64,000 nt of DNA from Kibdelosporangium sp. MJ126-NF4 (GTDB lineage: Bacteria; Actinomycetota; Actinomycetes; Mycobacteriales; Pseudonocardiaceae): the NCBI RefSeq assembly GCF_000826545.1, contig NZ_CDME01000006.1:589063-653062 (forward strand). The letters are read 5' to 3'. This document shows positions 33,665 to 41,676 of this stretch, one piece after another; positions within the stretch are counted from its first letter, which is position 1, and each line of letters opens with the position of its first letter. A program made the translations under genes and the position numbers. A model generated the notes under the pieces. It was given only the letters and a program-made list of their open reading frames with translations, made no database searches and had not been told where the DNA came from.

Positions 33665-33701
33665 CAAGACGTTCGGCCACGGCTGAACGACAACTGAACA
33701 A

Positions 33702-33777
33702 GCACCCGTAGCTCAACGGATAGAGCATCTGACTACGGATCAGAAGGTTAGGGGTTCGAATCCCTTCGGGTGCACCA
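33702..33777 (+). tRNA. tRNA-Arg(ACG), integration site of the element
   Basis: The acceptor GCACCCG pairs with CGGGTGC, the anticodon stem is TCTGA/TCAGA with loop CTACGGA (anticodon ACG), the T-arm is AGGGG-TTCGAAT-CCCTT, and an encoded CCA follows at 33775-33777. The 3' half from 33738 is the 38-bp attachment core repeated at 45041-45078. The integrated element supplies or preserves the complete tRNA here, so the gene remains functional, but its original downstream terminator now lies beyond attR. Confidence 0.96.
33738..33775 (+). repeat. attL, 38-bp attachment core
   Basis: Identical to 45041-45078. It starts GATCAGAAGGTTAGG in the anticodon arm and ends CGGGTGCAC at the acceptor end of tRNA-Arg. 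Confidence 0.95.
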
Positions 33778-33856
33778 TTCACGCAGGTCACAGCCCCGCC
33801 GGGTGATCTTGACAGGGCCGTTGCCGGTTTACGGCCAGTTTTCCCGGGACCCGTCC

Positions 33857-35026
33857 TCAGCCGGAAACGACGAGTTCCAGGGCCTGCGCACCCGATCGGT
33901 CCACCTGGTTGCGGCCCATGTAGACGTTCTGGGTCATCGACGGGTGAGCGTGGCCGAGGATGTCCGCGATCTGCCGTGCACTCAGCCCCGCCTGGTCGAG
34001 CAGCGTAGCGACCGTCTTGCGCAACGTGTGCCAGGTCAGCTCCGGGTAGCCTGCCCGCTTACGGAACGGTATCCAGTACCTGTTGTTGAGGTTGGACGCG
34101 TTGACGTAGCCGCCTCGGGTATTCGTGAAAATCGGCGTGTCCGGGTCGATCACCCCGAGCTTCTCACGCCGTTCCTGCAGCATCCAGACGCACCAGTCAG
34201 GCAGCGGGATGGTCCGCTGTGCCGTCTCGGATTTGCCCTCGTTTCGGACGGCACCCACGCCGCGCGCCTGGATGATGTTCCCTTCCATCCGGAGAGCCTT
34301 CGCGCCGCTGTCGAAGTCGGCCCAGTGCGCGCCGAGGGCCTCACCGACACGCTCCCCGGTCGCGATAAAGAACCGGACCAGGTCAGGCAGGTCCCGGATG
34401 GCCGCTTCCTCGTCCGCGTCCAGTCTGGACAGCAGGTCTAGGACCTGGCCACTCGTCAGCGCGGAAGGAACCTTGCGCTTGGTCTTGGCGCGCTTCTCGA
34501 TGAGAGGCGCGATCTCCTTTGCTGGGTTGGCTTCGAGGACGCCTTCCTGTACGAGGAAGGTCATCACGTTCATCGCGATCGTTTTGGTGTGCCGGGCGAG
34601 GCTGAGACTGTGCTTCCTCAGGTTGCTCTGACACAGCTTGTTGATCACTGGGGTGGTGACGTCCCGGATAGCGAGACTGCCCAGGACGGGTAGCACGTGG
34701 TTGCGGAGGTGATCACTGTAAGTGTCTACAGTGGTCAGTGAGTAGACCCCCGCTTCTGCGTCCTTCCGGTACTCCTCCAGCCATCGCCTCGCCGCGACCT
34801 CGAATCGGGTGTCGAGTGTCAGGTCCGCGCCCGGACGCGTTCGGGTGATGCGCTTGATCGCATCCCGGACAGCCTGACGAGCCCGGTCGGCGGTGCGGCG
34901 CCGTCTGCGGATGTCCACATAGGTGCCGTCGTGGCGCCTGTAATGGCAGCGTGCCACGTGGTACCCGTCGTGCTTCCGGACTTTGATCTCGCCCGCTTCG
35001 CCGAGCCCGAGCGCCAGGCGCCCCAT
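33857..35026 (-). CDS. int: tyrosine recombinase integrase
   Basis: A 389-residue site-specific recombinase that integrates and excises the element at the tRNA-Arg att sites. An N-terminal arm-binding AP2-like region (1-70), a SAM-like core-binding domain (about 75-180) and the catalytic domain (about 185-385) are visible. Catalytic residues are R226 in ATGERVGEAL, H333 and R336 in WHTLRKT, H359 in LGHAH, and the nucleophile Y369 in QNVYMG. ATG at 35026 shares its A with the excisionase stop (TGATG); a longer frame to 35137 overlaps that gene. It sits 80 bases inside attL, the standard AICE arrangement. Confidence 0.95.
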   Translation of the reverse strand: MGRLALGLGEAGEIKVRKHDGYHVARCHYRRHDGTYVDIRRRRRTADRARQAVRDAIKRITRTRPGADLTLDTRFEVAARRWLEEYRKDAEAGVYSLTTVDTYSDHLRNHVLPVLGSLAIRDVTTPVINKLCQSNLRKHSLSLARHTKTIAMNVMTFLVQEGVLEANPAKEIAPLIEKRAKTKRKVPSALTSGQVLDLLSRLDADEEAAIRDLPDLVRFFIATGERVGEALGAHWADFDSGAKALRMEGNIIQARGVGAVRNEGKSETAQRTIPLPDWCVWMLQERREKLGVIDPDTPIFTNTRGGYVNASNLNNRYWIPFRKRAGYPELTWHTLRKTVATLLDQAGLSARQIADILGHAHPSMTQNVYMGRNQVDRSGAQALELVVSG

Positions 35027-35241
35027 CAGCTGACCTTCGGCAGTTGCGCGTAGAACCACTCGATGACCTCGGTCCGCACGTACCTGACGTGTTTCCCGAC
35101 TTTGGTACCCGTCGGTCCGTACCCCCTGCTGCGCCACTGGTACACCGTCTGTGTGGGCACCTTGAGGAACTGTCCGACTTCCTCAGGTCCCCACAGCGTC
35201 GGTGTCTCCAGGTTCTTGCTACGCGGCTGCTGCTGTGTCAT
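35026..35241 (-). CDS. xis: excisionase (helix-turn-helix, MerR/Xis type)
   Basis: A 71-residue basic DNA-binding protein. The helix-turn-helix WGPEEVGQFLKVPTQTVYQW followed by RSRGYGPTGTKVGKHVRY is the usual excisionase form, with the wing GKHVRY contacting DNA. It would bend att DNA and direct the integrase towards excision. ATG at 35241 has GGAAGGAG upstream. Its first 23 bases overlap the end of rep and its stop overlaps the start of int, so rep-xis-int are translationally linked. Confidence 0.9.
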   Translation of the reverse strand: MTQQQPRSKNLETPTLWGPEEVGQFLKVPTQTVYQWRSRGYGPTGTKVGKHVRYVRTEVIEWFYAQLPKVS

Positions 35242-36571
35242 AGTCGTGCTCCTTCCAGTACTGGTGTGTCCGCTGTAGACGGACGCGTTCGGCGATACCT
35301 GCTGCGAGTTCGGCTTCCGCATCGTTGCGGTGCCCCGCACTCGCGAAACTCCAATCGTTGATCAGTAGCGTGGTGTCCGGGTCCAAGTCAGCGGCGGTAA
35401 GCAGTTGGCGAAGCCGGAAGCCACGGCGGTCCTCCCGGATCTGACGGAATGTGGTGGAGTACGAGCGACTCTTGGTCAAGAAGTGGCCCCGAAAAGCCAA
35501 CATGTGCGCCCAGTGGCGCAGCTTGAGCTTCTCGTACTCCGCGAGTCCGCCGAGGTCCCACGCGGTTTGGATGATGCGCCGGTAATGCTCGCTCACTCGC
35601 AGGTGGTCAATGTCCAGCTGGGAGCGGATCGGCCGGTCGGGCGAGTCGGACTTGCCTGTGCCTTTGGTGGCGTACTTGGCCACGTAGGCAGCGAGTTTCG
35701 GTTCGCTGATGCCGCCTGCCTCATCGTCAATGTCGACGGCGGAGATAGGGCGGATGTCCAGCTGTGTACCCCACGCCAGCTGTAGCGGCTGTCCGTCCGG
35801 GCGGTGAGTGGTGACCTCACTGTCCACTGTGGCCACCTGAACAGCCTCGGTGAGCAACTCCGCCGTAGCCCACGACGGGGGAGCGGTGTCGGGGCCGTCC
35901 GGGCCGTCGAGGCGCACCACCGCGTGGAAGTGGATCAGGCCTCGGATCTGGTACTCGGCGACCTTGCCGTAGGACAGCCGGACCACGTCCCGCAGTTCAC
36001 GGACAGTCAGGCCTGCCAGCCGGGCACAGGCCCGCAGTACCCGCCTGGTGAACTCCGCCCAAAGCTTGCCGGTATGTGCCTGCCACAGCACCGAACCCAC
36101 GTAGTCGTACCCCTCAGGGTCGACTGGGGAACCAACTCGGGTGTCGTACTGGTGATGCGCCTGCCCGCACGGGCAGCGACGTACCTTGCCCGACCTGGTC
36201 AACGCTCGATTGTGGACAGTCCCGAACGACGGTGCAGTCAGCGTGACGAACAGCCTCGGGTGGCCCGTCACCGTCTCCGGCACGCCCTTGCTCCCGCCTG
36301 AGAGACCAGCCCGGACGAGGTGGAACGCGTCCGCCGCGTACCGGTCGGAGCAGGTCAAGCAGACTGACGCGCGGCGGTTCCCGCACGGCACGAGGACACG
36401 GCCGTCGTGTTCGTGCAGCAGGTGTCCGGTTGTTCCGTCCACAAGGGAGTAGCTGCCAGTCAGGTGGATCGGTCGAGCGCAGCCGCCCAGACGTTCCATG
36501 GTAGCGCGCCAGTCCCGGTAGTCCGCCGACTTGATCCGGTCGGTGATGCGATCGTCCAGTGTCAGCGCCAT
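35219..36571 (-). CDS. RepSA-like replication initiator
   Basis: A 450-residue rolling-circle initiator like RepSA of pSAM2. A cysteine-rich finger (CGNRRASVCLTCSDRYAAD, near 63-81, and CPCGQAHH near 133-140) precedes the HUH metal motif HFH at 214-216 in GLIHFHAVVR. The AAYVAKYATKGTGKS block near 300, whose tyrosines are candidates for the nicking residue, is diagnostic of the family. It nicks the origin of the excised circle to start replication before transfer. ATG at 36571 follows AAGGAGG. The xis gene begins inside its 3' end. Confidence 0.88.
   Translation of the reverse strand: MALTLDDRITDRIKSADYRDWRATMERLGGCARPIHLTGSYSLVDGTTGHLLHEHDGRVLVPCGNRRASVCLTCSDRYAADAFHLVRAGLSGGSKGVPETVTGHPRLFVTLTAPSFGTVHNRALTRSGKVRRCPCGQAHHQYDTRVGSPVDPEGYDYVGSVLWQAHTGKLWAEFTRRVLRACARLAGLTVRELRDVVRLSYGKVAEYQIRGLIHFHAVVRLDGPDGPDTAPPSWATAELLTEAVQVATVDSEVTTHRPDGQPLQLAWGTQLDIRPISAVDIDDEAGGISEPKLAAYVAKYATKGTGKSDSPDRPIRSQLDIDHLRVSEHYRRIIQTAWDLGGLAEYEKLKLRHWAHMLAFRGHFLTKSRSYSTTFRQIREDRRGFRLRQLLTAADLDPDTTLLINDWSFASAGHRNDAEAELAAGIAERVRLQRTHQYWKEHDYDTAAAA
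35270..35282 (+). repeat. 13-bp dispersed motif CCGCTGTAGACGG, copy 1
   Basis: Identical copies lie at 37814-37826 and 39848-39860, all in the same orientation and each inside a different coding gene. GCTGTAGAC alone also occurs at 39598-39606. The copies fall in different reading frames, so the DNA word itself, not a protein motif, is conserved. It is a candidate recognition site for the element's TraB-like translocase or for replication. Confidence 0.65.
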
Positions 36572-36652
36572 CGCGGTGTCCTCCTTCACGCAGCGAGACA
36601 CCCGGGACACCGTGCTCGGTGCGTGTCCCGGGTGCCGTTGTACGGGGGTGCT

Positions 36653-37489
36653 CTAGTCGGGTGCGGTGTGCCCGTTCATCGGGCGGGTCAAGTCCGCCAG
36701 CAGTTGCCGAGCCGTAATGTCCGGAAGGGACACCACGCGGGTGATGTCCTCCACAGTGGGCACGCGATCCTGCCTACGTGCGATATCGAGCGCGTTGCGG
36801 ATCTGGGTAAGCACCGCAGGAGGTAGCTTCACCCGAGGCACCCTGGCGGGCGCAGTCGCTCCCGGTACGGCTGCTGTCACGGCCGGTCCGCTGTCCTCCG
36901 GTATCTCCGGGGAAGTCATTGCGGCTGCTGTCTGTTTGACGTGCGTGCAGGTTCGCTGCACCTCGGGGATCACCTCAGCGATCAGGTACACGATCACCGG
37001 AATGATCAGGTGAACGAACACATTGCCCGGATTCACCGGGTGCCCGCCTGGTGGCCACAGAGTCGGGACCACATTCATCACCAGCGTGGCGAACATCAGC
37101 AGGCCCTTCAACCGACCCACGACCCGGGCGGCAACCTCAGATCCCCACGCGAGGATGTTCGCCTCCCACCGCAGGACGGTAATCAGGATGCCTGCGAAGC
37201 AGGGCTCGACCAGCCACGCCGCCCACCACTGCGGGTCCGCCACGGTGTAGCCGTCCGCGAGGAACGCTTGCACCCCAGCTGCAGTAAACCCCAAGCCGCA
37301 GGCCAGGAAGAACCACAAGCAGCCCGTGACCGAGACCCGCAGGCGTTCCGCGCGTACCGCCACCAACAACGGGTCAGTCAGCAGCCGCTGCAGACGGCGG
37401 GACTCGCGCAGCGCCGCTTCGAGCTTGACCACGGCGCGGGTCCGCCCGGCGTTGTCCGGGCTGGACGGCGTGGTGTCCTTTCCGAACAT
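36653..37489 (-). CDS. element-encoded membrane protein (DUF2637/Spd-like)
   Basis: A 278-residue protein with about four hydrophobic segments between residues 50 and 175 (VTGCLWFFLACGLGFTAAG, WWAAWLVEPCFAGILITVL, GLLMFATLVMNVVPTLW, VFVHLIIPVIVYLIAEVIP). A cytosolic C-terminal region (VKLPPAVLTQIRNALDIARR) resembles a small winged-helix or replication-linked domain. Four-helix proteins of this type are common beside rep in actinomycete elements and resemble spread (Spd) or DUF2637 proteins; that assignment is inference. GAGGAGG lies before the ATG. It is followed by rep after 81 bases. Confidence 0.7.
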   Translation of the reverse strand: MFGKDTTPSSPDNAGRTRAVVKLEAALRESRRLQRLLTDPLLVAVRAERLRVSVTGCLWFFLACGLGFTAAGVQAFLADGYTVADPQWWAAWLVEPCFAGILITVLRWEANILAWGSEVAARVVGRLKGLLMFATLVMNVVPTLWPPGGHPVNPGNVFVHLIIPVIVYLIAEVIPEVQRTCTHVKQTAAAMTSPEIPEDSGPAVTAAVPGATAPARVPRVKLPPAVLTQIRNALDIARRQDRVPTVEDITRVVSLPDITARQLLADLTRPMNGHTAPD

Positions 37490-37532
37490 GACACAGACCT
37501 CCTCGTCTCTCCGGTGGGAACCGGCGGGTTGG

Positions 37533-37952
37533 TTACAGGGGTTTCAAGACGCTCCAACGGTGGAGTAGGGCCAGGCCCCGAGTGCTCAGTCGCAGCGGCG
37601 TGACCGGTTTGGTGCGCACGCCCCACTTGCAGCTGATCACCTCACCCTGCTGGCTACGGGTCACGTAGCCTTGCGACATCAGGTGCAGGACGGTGTCCTC
37701 ATCCAGCGCGACACGAACGCGATCGTTGTCCTCGAACACCACAACCCGGTCGGTGTCATCGAGCAGGCCGAGTTTATGTTCCCGGATGTCGCTCAGAACC
37801 TGCATCCCAACGTCCGCTGTAGACGGTCGGGACTTGCGTGCCTTGCCCTTGCTGGGTGCGGGGGTCGGGCCGGTCGCCGGGCGGGGCAGCGAAGCGTTGG
37901 GTGTGTCAGCGAACAGGCTGGTTTGGTGCTCGTCGTGTTTGCGGGTACGCAT
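37533..37952 (-). CDS. element hypothetical protein, winged-helix-like C-terminus
   Basis: A 139-residue protein. The first 45 residues are Lys/Pro-rich and probably disordered. The rest (MQVLSDIREHKLGLLDDTDR, VLHLMSQGYVTRS, RLSTRGLALLHRW) looks like a small helix-turn-helix fold. I do not recognise a named family. ATG at 37952 follows GAGGAG; a GTG two codons earlier is less likely. It contains one copy of the 13-bp dispersed motif. Confidence 0.6.
   Translation of the reverse strand: MRTRKHDEHQTSLFADTPNASLPRPATGPTPAPSKGKARKSRPSTADVGMQVLSDIREHKLGLLDDTDRVVVFEDNDRVRVALDEDTVLHLMSQGYVTRSQQGEVISCKWGVRTKPVTPLRLSTRGLALLHRWSVLKPL
37814..37826 (+). repeat. 13-bp dispersed motif, copy 2
   Basis: CCGCTGTAGACGG inside the hypothetical gene at 37533-37952. 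Confidence 0.65.
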
Positions 37953-37966
37953 GATCACTCCTCGTC

Positions 37967-38608
37967 CTAGGGATTCTCCTCAGGGGTGCGGTATTCCTTG
38001 CCCCACCGAGCCCATTGGGCGGGCGGGACGTACTCCCAGACCCGTGCGTGCCCCTTGCGAAGGGGAAACCGAACCGGGTCCGTGTTCACAGTCAGGCGGT
38101 ACGTGGGCAGGTAACAGCGGCTGCAGCCCCACGGGTCCGTGAGAGCGTCACCGTCACGGCGGCTAGCGTCCCGTACCGCCAGCCACTCCCGGTACGGCCA
38201 CCACTGGTGATCCCGAGGCCCACCCTCCAGGAACACCGCCCGGGACTCCGGGTTGCGCATGACGTCCGCAGGCAGGTCAGCGTTCAAACTCCGCAGCAGA
38301 TCGCAGCCGCTACGGGTGAGTTCCAGGTACACCAAGTCCGCTGGGTCGCCATCGATTCGGACGGGGTTGTCCGGGTGAGCGTGGCCCAGCGCCAGCAACC
38401 CGGTATCCAGCAGCAGCGTGGTGACCTCCAGATCGTTCGGGCCGACCCGCTCCCAGCTGGTGCGGCCGTTGATCGTGAACCCGGAAGTCAGCCACGGCGT
38501 GACCGCGCGCAGGCCCCCGAGGGTCTCGGACAGGACGGTCTTCGCGTGCTCGGTTCCGTCCTTGTCCAGTCGCTCCAGTAAGTCCACTGTGGATGACTGG
38601 GTGGCCAC
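37967..38608 (-). CDS. element hypothetical protein, paralogue of its upstream neighbour
   Basis: A 213-residue protein starting with GTG at 38608 (MATQSSTVDLLERL) after GGAGA. Its N-terminal 110 residues align with the protein at 38611-38967: LGGLRAVTPWLTSGFTINGR against MGGFRAVTRWFSSGFTCEDY, and GHAHPDNPVRIDGDPADLVY against SFDHPNNPITVDGEAFDLTY. The C-terminal 100 residues are unique, with a CSRCY pair. No known domain. The preceding gene ends two bases upstream. Confidence 0.62.
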   Translation of the reverse strand: MATQSSTVDLLERLDKDGTEHAKTVLSETLGGLRAVTPWLTSGFTINGRTSWERVGPNDLEVTTLLLDTGLLALGHAHPDNPVRIDGDPADLVYLELTRSGCDLLRSLNADLPADVMRNPESRAVFLEGGPRDHQWWPYREWLAVRDASRRDGDALTDPWGCSRCYLPTYRLTVNTDPVRFPLRKGHARVWEYVPPAQWARWGKEYRTPEENP

Positions 38609-38610
38609 GG

Positions 38611-38967
38611 TCAGGTCTCCGTGGTGCCGGGCCTCGGGTACAGCTCGTCGATCAGGGCCCTCAGCAGCCAGCTACCGAAGTTGGTCAGGTCCACGTAGGT
38701 CAGGTCGAACGCTTCACCGTCTACCGTGATCGGGTTGTTCGGGTGGTCGAAGCTCAGGTACAGGTACTGCTCGTCGTGCAGCCGCGCCATCATCTCCACG
38801 TCCTGCTGGGAGAGCTTGCGCCACTGCACGTAGTCCTCGCACGTGAAGCCTGACGAGAACCACCGAGTGACCGCGCGGAAGCCACCCATGCTGTGCGAGA
38901 GGGCCACTTGTGCGCGTAGCCGGTCACCCTCACCCAGCCACGTCGGGACGATCGGGCGGCCGATCAT
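38611..38967 (-). CDS. element hypothetical protein, shorter paralogue
   Basis: A 118-residue protein that shares the FRAVTRWFSSGF and DHPNNPITVDGEAFDLTYVDL segments with the next gene, indicating tandem duplication and divergence. Its ATG at 38967 overlaps the stop of the small membrane protein (ATGA). A longer open frame to 39192 lies over that membrane gene and is not used. Function unknown; the fold appears alpha/beta. Confidence 0.62.
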   Translation of the reverse strand: MIGRPIVPTWLGEGDRLRAQVALSHSMGGFRAVTRWFSSGFTCEDYVQWRKLSQQDVEMMARLHDEQYLYLSFDHPNNPITVDGEAFDLTYVDLTNFGSWLLRALIDELYPRPGTTET

Positions 38968-39194
38968 CGTGACCACCGACGCAGCGAGGCCCTCGGAAGC
39001 CGCGGCTCCTGTCTGTCCAACCTGACGAACACCACCCGAGCACCGAGCAGCATCGCGCCAGTGCCGACCAGCAACAGCCAGAACAGCACGCTGGCTCCTT
39101 GGCCGAGGTACACCAGCACGGTCAACGCGCCCCCTGGGACAGCCAGGCGAACGTACTGCCACGCTGTCCACAGTCGGAATCCAATACGCCACAT
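38964..39194 (-). CDS. small membrane protein of the element
   Basis: A 76-residue protein with two probable membrane helices (VRLAVPGGALTVLVYLG and VLFWLLLVGTGAMLLGARVVF) and a basic tail ending PRASLRRWSR. ATG at 39194 follows GAGAGGAAG. It may be a spread/transfer accessory protein like the small Spd proteins of Streptomyces elements, which is inferred from size and position only. Confidence 0.6.
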   Translation of the reverse strand: MWRIGFRLWTAWQYVRLAVPGGALTVLVYLGQGASVLFWLLLVGTGAMLLGARVVFVRLDRQEPRLPRASLRRWSR

Positions 39195-39250
39195 GAAGAG
39201 ACTTCCTCTCTCGGGTTCGTCCTCATCCGTCCACAGAGCCGCTCCCGATA

Positions 39251-39532
39251 TCACGATGTCTGTCCCAGACCGTCACAGGTGTCGCACGGCAAACACCGTC
39301 CGATCGAGTCGGTGCCGCCTGCGTCGCCTCGTCCTTCGCAGTCCACGCACTCCGCCGCCAAGCCGTCGCCACAGCACACCGAGCAGATCTCACCGCCCGT
39401 GCGGCACGCCAGGAAACCTTCACCGTCACACGCGCGGCAGGTGTCCACGTACACCGCGAAGTCCCATGCCAACGTGGCCACGACGCGCAGACTTCCCTGC
39501 GTCGCCAAGGTGTCGATGCCGCACGCGCTCAT
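39251..39532 (-). CDS. cysteine-rich DnaJ-type zinc-finger protein
   Basis: A 93-residue protein with four CxxC-type pairs in the C-terminal two thirds (CRACDGEGF, CSVCCGDGL, CVDCEGRGD, CDTCDGLGQ), the CxxCxGxG spacing of the DnaJ central zinc domain. No J domain is present. Such lone zinc-finger proteins are frequent in actinomycete mobile elements. ATG at 39532 overlaps the stop of the upstream 57-residue membrane protein gene (ATGA) and follows GGAAGGG. Confidence 0.72.
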   Translation of the reverse strand: MSACGIDTLATQGSLRVVATLAWDFAVYVDTCRACDGEGFLACRTGGEICSVCCGDGLAAECVDCEGRGDAGGTDSIGRCLPCDTCDGLGQTS

Positions 39533-39705
39533 CAGATGCCCTTCCTTTCTTTGTTCGTGCGCATGATCGAACTGAACAGCACCGCCACGATGAACAGGCT
39601 GTAGACCACGAACGCGTTGGGGTCTGCCGACACGTCCACCAGTTGCGCGGACGTCCAGATCACGGCCACCGCCACCAGCAGCCGAACAAAGTTCCCGATC
39701 CTCAT
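39532..39705 (-). CDS. 57-residue membrane peptide of the element
   Basis: MRIGNFVRLLVAVAVIWTSA starts a protein with two hydrophobic segments (about 5-20 and 32-47) and a basic end (RTNKERKGI). It overlaps the traB-like gene by ATGA at its start and the zinc-finger gene by ATGA at its end, so it is clearly part of the operon even though it is short. Function unknown. Confidence 0.6.
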   Translation of the reverse strand: MRIGNFVRLLVAVAVIWTSAQLVDVSADPNAFVVYSLFIVAVLFSSIMRTNKERKGI

Positions 39706-41135
39706 CACGCCACCACCTTCAAGTGAGTTCCCTCTGATCGTCCGTCGAGGACGAATGTCACCAGCTCCTGCAGCTCTTGATCTGTCACGAACGCCGCACG
39801 TACCTGCATGGGGACACGGGACTTCTCCCGGATCACGTAACCGATCCCCGCTGTAGACGGATCTGATGGAATCTCGTCCGCCAACGCGCCACGCAGCCGG
39901 GCGTTCTCGCCGAGTGCCATGTCCACTTGCGCGCTTGTGGTCACCCGCAGCGCGATCCGCCACGTGAACAGGTCCCGGATGGGAACGACATCCTTGGTCG
40001 GTTCTTGCACCAAAGCGATCGTCCTGCCCAGCGTCGCCCGTGACTGCGTCAGGATCACCGCCAGGTCTTTCGCGAGGAAGTTCCGCCCCGTCGACGACGA
40101 GTAGCCCAACATGGCGCCGATCTCATCCAGGATCAGCAGATCCAACGGCGCCTCGCGTGAGAGCACCAGCTTGCGGCCACCGGTCGCCGCGAGCTGTTCC
40201 TGTCGGTCTTCCATGTGCTTGCGGTACTGCCCGATCATGCCGGGGATCGACAGCTCCGCATCGTCATCCCCAGTCTCCATCTTGCAGGCGTAGCGGTACG
40301 CGATTGGCCGAGCCCAGGCGAACTCGGACTGTTTCGGGTCCGCGATCCACAGCCGCACAAGACCGTCTCTGATCAGCGGTGCGAGGCCTCGTAGGATGCC
40401 TGCCGGGATCGAGTTCTTCCCCGACCCGGTTTCGCCGACGATGAGGATGTGCTGACCCGCTGGGGAGACCGTCAAATCGGTGTCGTACTCGGTGTCCCCG
40501 ATGTACACACGGGCCAGGTCCACCGCGTCGGAATCCTCGGGCATCTCCGGAGCAGGGATCGTCTCCGTAAACACCTCTTCACGCTGTACCACCAGACCCA
40601 CGTAGCCCGGCTTGATCCGCTCTACTGCGATCCGCTCAACCAACAGCGTGTCCGCCAACTCAGGCAGCCGATCCTCAAATGACCGCCTGGACTGACCCCG
40701 TGCCATCCGCACGATCAGCGTGTCCACTGCGGGTGAGTACGCACGCACCTTGACCACCCGGGGGTACAGCGTCGCACCTGTCCGGCTGTCCTTTTTGGTC
40801 AGGTCACACGCAGCCATGGCCTTGTTCCACCGTGACCCCACATACGACAGCCACCGCCTACGGCACGCACGCAACACCGGCGCCGCATAGTGGTCAAACG
40901 ACCCGGGCGCCGCCCGTCGCCAACACAACGACGCTGCAGCAGCGCCGCCCGCCAGCCACGCCCCGTACACGCCCACCGTTTCTGCACCAAGCGTGCTGAC
41001 CGCCGTAGCCGCGGACACCGGCACAGACATGACACCCGGGTGCCGCACAGCCCACTTCAACGCCCGAAACTCGACACCCTGACGCCGTTTACTGTCCCGT
41101 TTGGCGCCCTCCCGCTTAATCCTGACCTTCGCCAT
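39705..41135 (-). CDS. FtsK/SpoIIIE-type DNA translocase (TraB-like)
   Basis: A 476-residue transfer protein. Two membrane segments lie at about 40-75 after a basic N-terminus. The motor domain has Walker A GETGSGKN at 234-241, where N replaces the usual S/T after lysine, as in other actinomycete Tra proteins with GKG or GKN. Walker B is LDLLILDEIG near 330. The C-terminal GIGYVIREKSRVPMQVRAAF is typical of AICE FtsK. TraB-type hexamers move double-stranded plasmid DNA to the recipient without a relaxase. ATG at 41135 is preferred to one eight codons earlier. It contains one copy of the 13-bp motif. Confidence 0.9.
   Translation of the reverse strand: MAKVRIKREGAKRDSKRRQGVEFRALKWAVRHPGVMSVPVSAATAVSTLGAETVGVYGAWLAGGAAAASLCWRRAAPGSFDHYAAPVLRACRRRWLSYVGSRWNKAMAACDLTKKDSRTGATLYPRVVKVRAYSPAVDTLIVRMARGQSRRSFEDRLPELADTLLVERIAVERIKPGYVGLVVQREEVFTETIPAPEMPEDSDAVDLARVYIGDTEYDTDLTVSPAGQHILIVGETGSGKNSIPAGILRGLAPLIRDGLVRLWIADPKQSEFAWARPIAYRYACKMETGDDDAELSIPGMIGQYRKHMEDRQEQLAATGGRKLVLSREAPLDLLILDEIGAMLGYSSSTGRNFLAKDLAVILTQSRATLGRTIALVQEPTKDVVPIRDLFTWRIALRVTTSAQVDMALGENARLRGALADEIPSDPSTAGIGYVIREKSRVPMQVRAAFVTDQELQELVTFVLDGRSEGTHLKVVA
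39848..39860 (+). repeat. 13-bp dispersed motif, copy 3
   Basis: CCGCTGTAGACGG inside the traB-like gene. A 9-base core GCTGTAGAC lies 242 bases before it at 39598. Confidence 0.65.
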
Positions 41136-41220
41136 GTCCTCATCTCCCTTCCCTTGCACAGCAGAACGGCCACGTACCCGTCCTTTGAGTACGTGGCCGT
41201 TCTGTCAGTCGTCGACTCAG

Positions 41221-41412
41221 CTAGTAGTCCATCCGGAACGCCGCGCCGTTCTCCGCCATCTCCACAGCCAGCCGCGCCGTCTTCTGCGTCAACGCCTTGT
41301 GATCTCCCTGGAACCCACCCCGGCGAATCGGGATATCCTCCATCATCGCTTTGAGAGCCAGCATCGACTCATCGAGCTGCAGCAGTGTCTCCTCCAGCTG
41401 CACACCGAACAC
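41221..41412 (-). CDS. small hypothetical protein of the element
   Basis: A 63-residue mostly helical protein (FGVQLEETLLQLDESMLALK) with an acidic first half. GTG at 41412 has GGAGG 7 bases upstream, and it is separated by one base from the preceding gene. No known family; the heptad-like leucines suggest a short coiled coil. Confidence 0.55.
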   Translation of the reverse strand: MFGVQLEETLLQLDESMLALKAMMEDIPIRRGGFQGDHKALTQKTARLAVEMAENGAAFRMDY

Positions 41413-41413
41413 G

Positions 41414-41671
41414 TCACGGCCTCCATTCCTGTGCGATCAACTCGGCCTCATACTTCTTCGCGGTAGCGCGCATATCATCCAACTCGCCCTGTGCCGCACG
41501 GCGGATGTTCTGCATCTCCTCTCGGGACGTCATCCGGTAGTTCGCCTTCACCGGGCGCATCCGCCTGATCAGCGCATCGCACTCATCCAATGACTCCTGT
41601 ACACGGTTCATCGCCTCGATCAGTTGTACGAACCGCTCTGGTGCAGGAACCCGCACAGTCTTCACTGCCAT
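41414..41671 (-). CDS. small helical hypothetical protein of the element
   Basis: An 85-residue protein, strongly helical and charged (RVQESLDECDALIRRMR, AAQGELDDMRATAKKYEAEL), likely a coiled coil. The ATG at 41671 has AAGGGGTGA at proper distance; a GTG at 41680 that overlaps the preceding stop is the alternative. Function unknown. Confidence 0.55.
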   Translation of the reverse strand: MAVKTVRVPAPERFVQLIEAMNRVQESLDECDALIRRMRPVKANYRMTSREEMQNIRRAAQGELDDMRATAKKYEAELIAQEWRP

Positions 41672-41676
41672 ACTCG

